Assembly: GCA_009924535.1 (NCBI GenBank)
Contig: RFRI01000129.1
Location: 1-5,160 of the forward strand
Source: Verrucomicrobiota bacterium
Lineage (GTDB): Bacteria; Verrucomicrobiota; Verrucomicrobiia; Opitutales; UBA953
Direction: 5' to 3'
DNA: 5,160 nt
How positions within the stretch are numbered: position 1 is the first letter of the stretch; the number at the start of each line of letters is the position of its first letter. The position numbers were made by a program, and so were the translations under genes. The notes below the pieces were generated by a model, which was not told where the DNA came from, did no database searches, and worked only from the letters and a program-made list of their open reading frames with translations. Shown here piece by piece: positions 1 to 5,160 of the stretch.

Positions 1-624
1 CAATACGAGATGGCCTTCCGCATGCAGACAAGCGTGCCCGACCTGCTCGACCTATCGAAGGAGCCGCAGCACGTCCTCGACCTCTACGGACCCGACGTGA
101 AACGCCCAGGCTCCTACGCCTCGAACTGCCTCCTGGCCCGCCGCCTCTGCGAACGCGATGTCCGCTTCGTGCAGCTCTTCCACATGGGCTGGGATCACCA
201 CGGCGGCCTGCCCAAGGCCATCAAGGGCCAATGCAATGACACCGACCAAGCCACGGCCGGCCTGCTCACCGACCTGAAGCAGCGCGGCCTCCTCGACGAC
301 ACGCTCGTCGTCTGGGGCGGCGAATTCGGCCGCACGACCTACTCGCAGGGCACCCTCACGGAGACCAACTACGGACGCGACCACCACCCGCGTTGCTTCA
401 CGGTCCTGATGGCCGGCGCCGGTGTCAACAAAGGCACGACCTTCGGCGAGACCGACGACTTCAGTTACAACATCGTCAAGGACGGCGTCCATGTGCACGA
501 CCTCAACGCGACGATCCTGCACCTGATGGGCGTCGAGCACACCCGACTGACCTACCGTTACCAAGGCCGCGACTTCCGCCTCACCGACATCCACGGCGAA
601 GTCGTGAAGAAGCTCCTGGCGTAA
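1..624 (+). CDS. DUF1501 family protein, C-terminal part (5' end outside window)
   Basis: The frame is open from base 1 (Q-Y-E-M...), so this is the last 207 residues of a longer protein; DUF1501 proteins are usually about 450-480 aa. Visible family landmarks, counted from base 1, are a long-helix block SYASNCLLARRL (about 38-49), VRFVQLFHMGWDHHGG (54-69), DDTLVVWGGEFGRT (99-112), GRDHHPRCFTVLMAGAGV (125-142), HDLNATILHLMGV (166-178) and the typical ending TYRYQGRDFRLTDIHGEVV. The family belongs to the alkaline phosphatase/sulfatase-like superfamily. Its members are abundant in Planctomycetes and Verrucomicrobia, usually exported and often next to DUF1553/DUF1549 cytochrome-type genes; the precise reaction is unknown to me. 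The His/Asp-rich WDHH and GRDHH motifs would be metal ligands by analogy. The ATG at position 10 is internal and not the true start. The gene converges on the sulfatase, 85 bp away. The family call is confident; the biochemical role is not. Confidence 0.93.
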   Translation, partial: QYEMAFRMQTSVPDLLDLSKEPQHVLDLYGPDVKRPGSYASNCLLARRLCERDVRFVQLFHMGWDHHGGLPKAIKGQCNDTDQATAGLLTDLKQRGLLDDTLVVWGGEFGRTTYSQGTLTETNYGRDHHPRCFTVLMAGAGVNKGTTFGETDDFSYNIVKDGVHVHDLNATILHLMGVEHTRLTYRYQGRDFRLTDIHGEVVKKLLA

Positions 625-661
625 CGGCTAGCCTCCCGCCCTCCGGAATCGCTTAGCTCGC

Positions 662-679
662 ATAGGTCGCGTGGCCTAT
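662..679. terminator. Small hairpin in the convergent gap, possible weak bidirectional terminator
   Basis: ATAGGTC (662-668) and GGCCTAT (673-679) form a 7-bp stem with one T-G wobble and a 4-base GCGT loop. It lies 37 bp after the DUF1501 stop and 30 bp beyond the sulfatase stop on the other strand, where a shared terminator is expected. No T-tract follows on either strand, so it is not a canonical intrinsic terminator. The call rests on position as much as on structure. Confidence 0.3.
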
Positions 680-705
680 ACTCAATACTCGATACTCCAT
701 ACTCG
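678..705. repeat. Tandem heptamer repeat, four perfect ATACTCN units
   Basis: Four head-to-tail 7-bp units, ATACTCA, ATACTCG, ATACTCC and ATACTCG, run without interruption; only the seventh base varies (on the minus strand NGAGTAT). The array is AT-richer than its surroundings. It begins within the last two bases of the hairpin stem and ends 4 bp from the sulfatase stop codon. It resembles short tandemly repeated heptamers known from intergenic regions of other bacteria such as cyanobacteria. No function can be assigned. The pattern itself is certain. Confidence 0.85.
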
Positions 706-709
706 CGCC

Positions 710-2188
710 TTACTTCCCCATCTGCTCCCGATACATCACCTTGAACGGGTTCTCGGCGGGGCCGGCGACGTTCTCGTTCACCATGAGCGGGCGGCATTCC
801 TTCCACCAGGCGTCATGCTTCGCGATGAGGTCCGCGACGACTTCCGGATGCTGCGCGGCGACGTCCGTTGTCTCGCCATAGTCGGAACTTAAATCAAAGA
901 GCTCCCACTTCGGGCCGGACGAGTTTCCTTCCGTAGCGGCGGCGGACTTCTTGGCCTTACCCTTGGCACCGCCGGCTGCACCGGCCGAAACCAAATGCCA
1001 GCGGGTCGTCCGCACGCTCGTACCCGAAAACTTACCCGTCTCCGGGTCGACGCCTTTCACCATGTTGCCCCAGCGGCCGACATGCGTGAAGAGCGTGCGA
1101 TCCGGCCAGGCGATATCCTGGCCGACCTTCGCGGTCAGGAGTGGCACCAGACTCCGACCTTCGATCTGTGACTTCATCTGGTCCGAAGCCGGCGTGCCGG
1201 TGAGTTCGAGAATCGTCGGCGAGAAATCGATATGGGCGGCGAGCGCCTTGACGTCGGCCGGCTGGAAACGCTCCGGCCAGCGCCAGAAAGACATGGCGCG
1301 GATACCGCCCATGAACGGCGTGCCCTTCGGCCCGCGCATGCCGGCATTGAAGACCTTCACGCCGGCGGTCCCACCGTTGTCGTTCATGAACACGACGAGG
1401 GTGTCCTTCGCGATCCCCAGCGCCTCGATCCTGGCCATGAGCTGACCGACGTTCTGGTCGATGTTGTGCAACATGCCGAAGAAGTTCTCGGTGTCCTTGC
1501 CGAGACCCTTGCCTTCGTAGAGCGCGGCATCCTCGGGTCGGGCGTTGTAAGGGGCGTGCGGGGCATTGGTCGCGATATACGCGTAGAACGGACGCTTGGC
1601 GGCGGATTCGGCTTCGATCCACTTGGTCGCCTCCTTGAAGAACTCGTCCGTACAGTAGCCCTCTGTCTTCACGAACTTTCCGTTATGTAGCAAGGTCGGG
1701 CCGTAATAGGAATTCTTCGGGACATCCCCGCAGCTGCCCGGATAGCTCTGGCCGATGCCGCCGGCGCCATGGATGTAGACTTCATCGAAGCCACGCTTGC
1801 CGGGCTGGTATTCGGCTTCGTCGCCGAGGTGCCACTTGCCGAAGATGCCCGTGCGGTAACCGGCCTTCTGAAGCTGTTCCGTCAGGGTCGCAGCCCCGAG
1901 CGCCATGCGTTCGCGCTCGAGGATCGTATGGGTCACGCCGTTCTTGAACTCGTGGCGTCCGGTCAGCAAGGCGCTGCGCGTCGGGGAACAGGTCGGTGAG
2001 ACTTGAAAATCCGTGAACCGCACGCTTTCCGAGCGGAGCTTGTCGATGTTCGGGGTCTTGAGCACGGGGTTACCGTGTGCGCTCAGGTCGCCGTAACCCT
2101 GGTCGTCCGTCAGGATGAAGATGATATTGGGTCGTTCGGCGGCGAACGCAGCGAGCATGCAAAGCAACAGACCGGAGAGCAGTCTCAT
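710..2188 (-). CDS. Secreted sulfatase (arylsulfatase, formylglycine-dependent)
   Basis: This 492-aa protein would hydrolyse sulfate esters, probably on a glycan, outside the cytoplasm. Residues 1-17 form a signal peptide (MRLLSGLLLCMLAAFA, likely cut near AFA-AE); Cys10 is not in a lipobox. The alkaline-phosphatase-like domain starts at PNIIFILTDDQGYGD, with D28 and D29 as metal ligands. The sulfatase signature CSPTRSALLTGR (67-78) puts Cys67 as the residue converted to formylglycine and Arg71 beside it. GKWHLG (117-122) gives K118 and H120; NAPHAPY gives H211; FMNDNGG gives the second metal pair D270/N271; RGPKGTPFMGGIR carries K288. The active site looks complete. The C-terminal subdomain (RTTRWHLV ... 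WELFDLSSDYGETTDV) is interrupted by an Ala/Gly/Lys-rich linker at 401-427. It is the last gene of the minus-strand trio. The start has no Shine-Dalgarno directly in front but overlaps a possible leader ORF. It needs a formylglycine-generating enzyme encoded elsewhere. The substrate cannot be read from sequence. Confidence 0.95.
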   Translation of the reverse strand: MRLLSGLLLCMLAAFAAERPNIIFILTDDQGYGDLSAHGNPVLKTPNIDKLRSESVRFTDFQVSPTCSPTRSALLTGRHEFKNGVTHTILERERMALGAATLTEQLQKAGYRTGIFGKWHLGDEAEYQPGKRGFDEVYIHGAGGIGQSYPGSCGDVPKNSYYGPTLLHNGKFVKTEGYCTDEFFKEATKWIEAESAAKRPFYAYIATNAPHAPYNARPEDAALYEGKGLGKDTENFFGMLHNIDQNVGQLMARIEALGIAKDTLVVFMNDNGGTAGVKVFNAGMRGPKGTPFMGGIRAMSFWRWPERFQPADVKALAAHIDFSPTILELTGTPASDQMKSQIEGRSLVPLLTAKVGQDIAWPDRTLFTHVGRWGNMVKGVDPETGKFSGTSVRTTRWHLVSAGAAGGAKGKAKKSAAATEGNSSGPKWELFDLSSDYGETTDVAAQHPEVVADLIAKHDAWWKECRPLMVNENVAGPAENPFKVMYREQMGK

Positions 2189-2205
2189 GGGGATGAACCC
2201 AGCAT
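2185..2205 (-). CDS. Possible 6-codon leader ORF coupled to the sulfatase start
   Basis: On the minus strand an ATG at 2205-2203 opens M-L-G-S-S-P and stops at TGA 2187-2185, sharing ATGA with the sulfatase start codon. GAGGTG lies 5 bases upstream of this ATG, whereas the sulfatase ATG has only TTCATCCCC in front of it. This arrangement would allow ribosomes to terminate and restart at the sulfatase. Very short ORFs arise by chance, and no conservation can be tested here, so this is a suggestion only. Confidence 0.25.
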   Translation of the reverse strand: MLGSSP

Positions 2206-2210
2206 CGGGC

Positions 2211-2216
2211 CACCTC
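2211..2216 (-). promoter_or_regulatory. Shine-Dalgarno-like GAGGTG in the methyltransferase-sulfatase gap
   Basis: GAGGTG on the minus strand matches the anti-Shine-Dalgarno complement GGAGGTGA over six bases. It lies 22 bases before the sulfatase ATG, too far to serve it directly, but 5 bases before the ATG of the 6-codon ORF. It is the only purine-rich site in this 44-bp gap. Confidence 0.35.
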
Positions 2217-2232
2217 GACGGAAGGCAACCCC

Positions 2233-3039
2233 TCAGCCCGCCCTTTTCGTCAGCCGGAACGACCGATAACTCATCTCGCCGCTGACGGCGTCGCGATAGA
2301 GCCTCGACCCCTTGACGCCGGCGAAATCCAAGGCCAATCCATGCAGGAAGCCGGGCAACGCCTGCTTCACCATCGCTTCGTAACGCGGCGTGTTCAGTTC
2401 CATCCCGCGGATGACCTCCGGATTGATCAGTCGCATCTCATCGAGGCGGAGCTGCGGATGCTTGGCCAAGGCCGCCACCCACTCGTCCACGCCGTTGCGA
2501 TAACGGAGATCCGCATGGCAGAAACATCCGCCGACCTTGAGCACGCGGGCGACCTCGTCGACGAAGCCCGGGAAGTCCGGATAGCAATGCGAAGCCTCGA
2601 CGTTGATCACGACGTCGAAACTGGCATCAGGGAAAGTTAACTTCTGGGCATCGCCGACCTGGAAGCGAAGGCCGGCAGCCTGATGGCGCGAAACACAATG
2701 ACGGATGGCCTCAGGATTCAAATCGAGGCCGACATACTCGGCCGGTTGATAAGTCCGGGCGAAATACGACGCACCACCCCCATGGCCGCAGCTGACCTCG
2801 AGCACGCGCAGGCCGCGCAGGTCGATGCCGCCGCGGATGTGCTCGTATAACTGGATGTTCGGGCGGTTGGGTTCGTCTTCGGAGGTCAGGCCAAGCGGGC
2901 CCCCATTCTCTTCCTGGAAAGCGTAGTTCAGGAAATCGATGCCTTGGGCCCGGACGCGACGCGTGAAGAACGGATACCACCACGCCCAGAGCTTCTGGCG
3001 AAGCTTCGGGCGGACCAGGATCTCTTCAATGAGGCCCAT
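2233..3039 (-). CDS. Class I SAM-dependent methyltransferase, Rv2952-like (phthiotriol dimycocerosate methyltransferase type)
   Basis: This 268-aa protein has a Rossmann-type methyltransferase domain: motif I VLEVSCGHGGGASYFART (79-96), motif II VGLDLNPEAI with acidic D106, motif III GDAQKLTFP (129-137) and motif IV FDVVINVEASHCYP (141-154). The phrases LEVSCGHGGGASY, GLDLN, NVEASHCYP, the N-terminal WYPFFTR, SEDEPNR and the C-terminal GEMSYRSF strongly recall the mycobacterial phthiotriol/phenolphthiotriol dimycocerosate O-methyltransferase (Rv2952), which methylates a lipid diol. That likeness is from memory of the family and is not an alignment. Without the mycocerosate pathway nearby the real acceptor must differ, perhaps another lipid or polyketide hydroxyl. 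Length matches the family, and no signal peptide or membrane helix is visible. Its ATG overlaps the TGA of the glycosylase gene by one base (TGATG), with AAGGAG 10 bases ahead, so translation is probably coupled. The methyltransferase call is firm; the substrate is unknown. Confidence 0.9.
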   Translation of the reverse strand: MGLIEEILVRPKLRQKLWAWWYPFFTRRVRAQGIDFLNYAFQEENGGPLGLTSEDEPNRPNIQLYEHIRGGIDLRGLRVLEVSCGHGGGASYFARTYQPAEYVGLDLNPEAIRHCVSRHQAAGLRFQVGDAQKLTFPDASFDVVINVEASHCYPDFPGFVDEVARVLKVGGCFCHADLRYRNGVDEWVAALAKHPQLRLDEMRLINPEVIRGMELNTPRYEAMVKQALPGFLHGLALDFAGVKGSRLYRDAVSGEMSYRSFRLTKRAG

Positions 3040-3767
3040 CAGGCCCAGACTCCTTGCTCGACCAAGGCCTTGGTCGCGGCCGCCGACCAGCCGCGATTCG
3101 CGACCGGATTCGCGGGACTCGGGTGTGGCACCTTGGCGTACTTGACCAACAGTCCGTCCAAGGCTTCACGGGCCCGCGTCTCGGCATAGCCGCCTACGCC
3201 GACGACGGTGCTCACGCCGAGGGTCTCGACCATGACGCGCAGGAGCTTGTCGCATTCCTTGTTCACGGGAGCCATGACCTCGGCCGGCAACTCCTCAGGA
3301 ATGACATTCCGGCCCTGCTTGGTGTTCTCCAGGAACAGCAGCGGGCAATAGTTATGCACCAGGTGGTCGGCGAAGAAGGCCTCGGCCTTGCCGAAGCGCT
3401 CCTGGAACAGCCCCCACAGACGCCGGCCGCTCACTTCGGAACGGTGGCAGGCGAAACCGGTGACCTTCTTGCCCGGATGCTCCTTGTCGGGACGACCGAC
3501 CGGCATCTCCAGCCCCATCCAGTCCCGCACGGCGGCGATCTCCCCGAACGGCACGCCGCTCTGGGCCATGCCGAAGGGACCGGGATTCATCCCTAGGAAG
3601 AGCACCTTCTTCGGGCCGGAAGCGGCATAACGACGCAGATAGGCCTCATGGGACGCCCACGCGTAGTCCAGCGGCTGATAGACGAAGTCCGCCGGCGCGG
3701 GAAACGAACGTCCGGCCAGCGCCTTCCGTAACGCGATCGTCGCTCGGATGACGGGTTCGGCGGACAT
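3039..3767 (-). CDS. SMUG1-like single-strand-selective monofunctional uracil-DNA glycosylase
   Basis: This protein removes uracil (and probably related damaged pyrimidines) from DNA in the first step of base-excision repair. With the ATG at 3767 it is 242 aa. Motif 1, GMNPGPFGMAQSGVPFG (59-75), is nearly identical to vertebrate SMUG1, and motif 2 is HPSPANPVANRGW (215-227). By correspondence with human SMUG1, N61 matches catalytic N85, F74 matches F98 that stacks on uracil, N139 in VHNYCPLLF matches N163, and H215 matches H239. HRSEVSGRRLWGLF and VVGVGGYAETRAREAL also match the family. All key residues are present. The frame stays open up to an ATG at 3866, but the extra 33 residues are Gly/Arg/Lys-rich, lie outside the family domain and would place the start 11 bp from divergent speA, so the internal ATG is preferred. 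It is first in the minus-strand block and overlaps the methyltransferase start by one base. No strong ribosome binding site is seen. Confidence 0.93.
   Translation of the reverse strand: MSAEPVIRATIALRKALAGRSFPAPADFVYQPLDYAWASHEAYLRRYAASGPKKVLFLGMNPGPFGMAQSGVPFGEIAAVRDWMGLEMPVGRPDKEHPGKKVTGFACHRSEVSGRRLWGLFQERFGKAEAFFADHLVHNYCPLLFLENTKQGRNVIPEELPAEVMAPVNKECDKLLRVMVETLGVSTVVGVGGYAETRAREALDGLLVKYAKVPHPSPANPVANRGWSAAATKALVEQGVWA
3050..3055 (-). promoter_or_regulatory. Ribosome binding site of the methyltransferase gene
   Basis: AAGGAG on the minus strand lies inside the last codons of the glycosylase gene, 10 bases before the methyltransferase ATG at 3039-3037. It supports that start and expression from the same transcript as the upstream gene. 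Confidence 0.6.
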
Positions 3768-3877
3768 GCCTGTAGACAAGCATCCGCCGCCGCCGGGTCG
3801 AGCCGTAAGCCACCCGCCGAGGCGAGATTTCCCCTTGCGCTTCCCCTCGCACGATAAAAAGTCCACCCCCTACCGAC
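3768..3877. promoter_or_regulatory. Divergent intergenic region between the glycosylase block and speA
   Basis: These 110 bp should hold the promoters for both directions. The region is GC-rich with a CCGCCGCCGCCGGG run and has one AT-rich island, GATAAAAAG (3853-3861), about 20 bp before the speA GTG. TTGCGC at 3835-3840 and GATAAA at 3853-3858 are only 12 bp apart, too close for a standard sigma-70 promoter. I see no convincing -35/-10 pair for either strand, and no Shine-Dalgarno before the speA start. Confidence 0.35.
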
Positions 3878-4699
3878 GTGAGCAAACCGCAGCCTTGGAC
3901 TACCAAAGACGCCGAAGAGTACTACGGCTTCAAACGATGGGGAGGTAACAACTTCTCCGTGGACCCTCAGGGCCACCTCTGCGTGCACCCGAAAGGTGAC
4001 CACCGCAAGATCCGCATCACCGACATCGTCAAGGAAGTCGAAGCGTCCGGCCTCAAGCCGCCGCTGACGATCCGCGTCCAGGACCTGCTCCGCCACCGCG
4101 TGACGCAGATCAACGAGGCCTTCCGTAACGCCATCAAGGAAGAGGATTACTCCGGCCGCTACCGCGGCGTCTTCCCGATCAAGGTCAACCAGCTCCGCGA
4201 AGTGGTCGAAGAGATCCTCGACGCCGGCGAAGAATACGACTTCGGCCTCGAAGCCGGCTCGAAGCCCGAGCTCATCATCGCCCTCGCCCTCCTCGAGAAC
4301 CGCAAGGCCCTCCTGATCTGCAACGGCTACAAGGACGAGGAATACATCGAGCTCGCCCTCATGGGCCGCCGCCTCGGCAAGCAGACGATCATCGTCGTCG
4401 AACAGCTCTCCGAGATCGACGCCATCATCCGCATCGCCCGCCGCATGGGCGTGCAACCGCACATCGGCCTGCGCGTCAAGCTCACCACGGCCGGCGAAGG
4501 CAAGTGGGCCGACAGCACCGGCGAGAACGCCAAGTTCGGCCTGACGGCCTCCGAGATCGTCGAGGTCGCCCAGCGCCTCACCAAGGCGAAGATGAAGGAC
4601 GCCCTTCGCCTCGTCCACTTCCACATCGGCTCCCAGGTCCCGAACATCGGCACGATCAAGAAGGCCGTGGCTACGCCCGCGACGTCGTCGCCAACGTGA
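3878..4699 (+). CDS. speA: Biosynthetic arginine decarboxylase SpeA, N-terminal fragment of a broken gene
   Basis: SpeA is a PLP enzyme that decarboxylates arginine to agmatine, opening a route to putrescine and other polyamines. The frame starts at GTG 3878 and carries WGGNNFSV (21-28), the PLP-lysine motif VFPIKVNQLR with K102, GLEAGSKPEL (123-132), CNGYKDEEYI (148-157), AEGKW-like GEGKWADSTGENAKFGL and VHFHIGSQVPNIGTIKKAV (246-264), whose H249 should stack on the cofactor. Up to V264 it tracks the family closely. After that the frame reads ten unrelated residues (ATPATSSPT) to a TGA at 4697. The family sequence resumes at once in another frame, without about 46 expected residues. Full-length SpeA is about 630-660 aa, so this 273-aa product would lack the phosphate-binding loop and the second half and should be inactive. 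GTG is chosen because the conserved N-terminus follows and no ATG lies nearby. Confidence 0.9.
   Translation: MSKPQPWTTKDAEEYYGFKRWGGNNFSVDPQGHLCVHPKGDHRKIRITDIVKEVEASGLKPPLTIRVQDLLRHRVTQINEAFRNAIKEEDYSGRYRGVFPIKVNQLREVVEEILDAGEEYDFGLEAGSKPELIIALALLENRKALLICNGYKDEEYIELALMGRRLGKQTIIVVEQLSEIDAIIRIARRMGVQPHIGLRVKLTTAGEGKWADSTGENAKFGLTASEIVEVAQRLTKAKMKDALRLVHFHIGSQVPNIGTIKKAVATPATSSPT
4667..4672 (+). other. Deletion/frame junction inside speA
   Basis: Left of this point codons start at positions such as 4661 and 4667 (K-A-V); right of it they start at 4669, 4672 and 4681 (G-Y-A-R-D). Compared with the E. coli SpeA order as I recall it, about 46 residues including DVGGGL(G)VDY are missing between KKAV and YARDVV. 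The frame change requires a loss of 3n+1 bases, for example about 139. The exact breakpoint is uncertain by a base or so because of the shared G. Confidence 0.8.
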
Positions 4700-5160
4700 A
4701 GCAGATCTGCGAAGAGAGCAACGTGGAGCTCCCCGACATCGTCTCGGAATCCGGCCGCGCCCTCGTCGCTCCCCACTCGATCCTGATCTTCGAAGCGGTC
4801 GACCGCATCACCCGCGACGACGGCAAGGTCGACACGTCCAAGGGCAAGACCCATCAGCTGATCAAGGAGCTCGAAGCCATCCGCAAGAACAAGCGGAAGT
4901 TCGACCCGCTCGAACGCTACCACGACGCCAAGGAAAAGCGCGAGGAAGCCCACGCCCGTTTCAGCCTCGGCAACCTGCGCCTCGAGGAACGCGCCGCCGC
5001 CGACCGTCTCTTCTGGGATATCTGCCGCCAGATCCGCGACGACCTTAAGGACTCTTCCGATGTCCCGGACGAACTCGCCCGCCTCGACTCGATGCTGGCC
5101 GAACAGTACGTCTGCAACTTCTCGGTCTTCCAGTCCCTGCTCGACCACTGGGCCCTCGAC
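4669..5160 (+). CDS. speA: Biosynthetic arginine decarboxylase SpeA, continuation in another frame (3' end outside window)
   Basis: This frame is open for 164 codons to the window edge and continues SpeA: GYARDVVANVKQIC, then IVSESGRALVAPHS with the conserved SESGR glutamate at codon 4747, then the charged helical middle (IKELEAIRKNKRKF, ARFSLGNLRLEERAAADRLFW), and QYVCNFSVFQSLLDHWALD, which matches the NFSLFQS...W.ID stretch of E. coli SpeA. It has no start of its own that fits the family; the first in-frame candidates are GTG at 4696 and 4723, neither with a Shine-Dalgarno, so an independent product is unlikely. Codon use and conservation show no decay relative to the upstream fragment, so the break is very recent or is an assembly error. 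Confidence 0.87.

Noticed and set aside
626..633. Perfect palindrome GGCTAGCC just after the DUF1501 stop
   Set aside because: It has no loop, so it is a poor hairpin. An 8-bp palindrome is expected by chance and no partner site is seen.
951..1690. Plus-strand open frames inside the sulfatase gene (951-1445 and 1232-1690)
   Set aside because: They are shadows of the sulfatase, which has a complete active site and signal peptide on the opposite strand.
3815..3824. Short inverted repeat CGCCGAGGCG followed by ATTT in the divergent region
   Set aside because: The stem is only 3-4 bp with a tiny loop and lies upstream of both genes, where a terminator makes no sense. It is common by chance in such GC-rich sequence.
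3768..3866. N-terminal extension of the glycosylase from an ATG at 3866
   Set aside because: The 33 extra residues are low-complexity, precede the SMUG1 domain and would use nearly all of the divergent promoter region. The ATG at 3767 gives a family-like N-terminus.
3593..4624. A 343-codon minus-strand open frame spanning the divergent gap and antisense to speA
   Set aside because: It covers conserved coding sequence of both the glycosylase and speA in the wrong frame. Its translation is Asp/Glu/Val/Leu-rich antisense composition typical of GC-rich genes, with no recognisable domain.
4690..4699. Programmed frameshift as an explanation for the speA frame change
   Set aside because: There is no slippery heptamer or following structure that I can see, and a frameshift could not restore the roughly 46 missing residues including DVGGGL.
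4327..5148. A 273-codon minus-strand open frame antisense to speA
   Set aside because: It lies wholly over conserved SpeA sequence and crosses the junction only because GC-rich antisense frames are rarely interrupted. No family motifs are visible.

Overview
The window is high-GC bacterial DNA with long, GC-biased codon use and tightly packed genes. A DUF1501 protein, a secreted formylglycine-type sulfatase, a eukaryote-like SMUG1 uracil-DNA glycosylase and a long-form SpeA arginine decarboxylase together suggest the Planctomycetota/Verrucomicrobiota group. I lean to Verrucomicrobiota (Opitutae-like). This is inferred from gene content only; there is no rRNA or other marker gene here.

Layout. 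(1) 1-624, plus strand: C-terminal part of a DUF1501 protein that enters from the left. (2) 625-709: short convergent gap with a small imperfect hairpin and four perfect tandem heptamers ATACTCN. (3) 710-3767, minus strand: a compact three-gene block transcribed as SMUG1-like uracil-DNA glycosylase, then an Rv2952-like class I SAM methyltransferase, then an exported sulfatase. The glycosylase and methyltransferase overlap by one base (TGATG). The methyltransferase and sulfatase are 44 bp apart, and that gap holds a possible 6-codon leader ORF with a good Shine-Dalgarno whose stop overlaps the sulfatase start (ATGA). (4) 3768-3877: 110 bp divergent intergenic region. (5) 3878-5160, plus strand: biosynthetic arginine decarboxylase speA, GTG start, running off the right edge and broken near 4669.

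The most notable observation is the state of speA. The N-terminal half, with the PLP lysine and the HFHIGS motif, and the following segment, with SESGR and NFSVFQS, are both well conserved but lie in different frames. About 46 residues expected between them, including the DVGGGL phosphate-binding loop, are absent. Either the gene is a very recent deletion pseudogene or the assembly is wrong at this point.

How the genes fit together. The DUF1501 protein and the sulfatase fit the polysaccharide and sulfated-glycan degrading lifestyle common in these phyla. The glycosylase is a base-excision repair enzyme. The methyltransferase probably acts on a lipid or polyketide-like acceptor. SpeA would open the arginine-to-agmatine-to-polyamine route if intact. 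I see no obvious single pathway joining the minus-strand trio. No CRISPR array, tRNA, rRNA, insertion sequence or defence system is visible, and no stretch over 300 bases lacks a gene.
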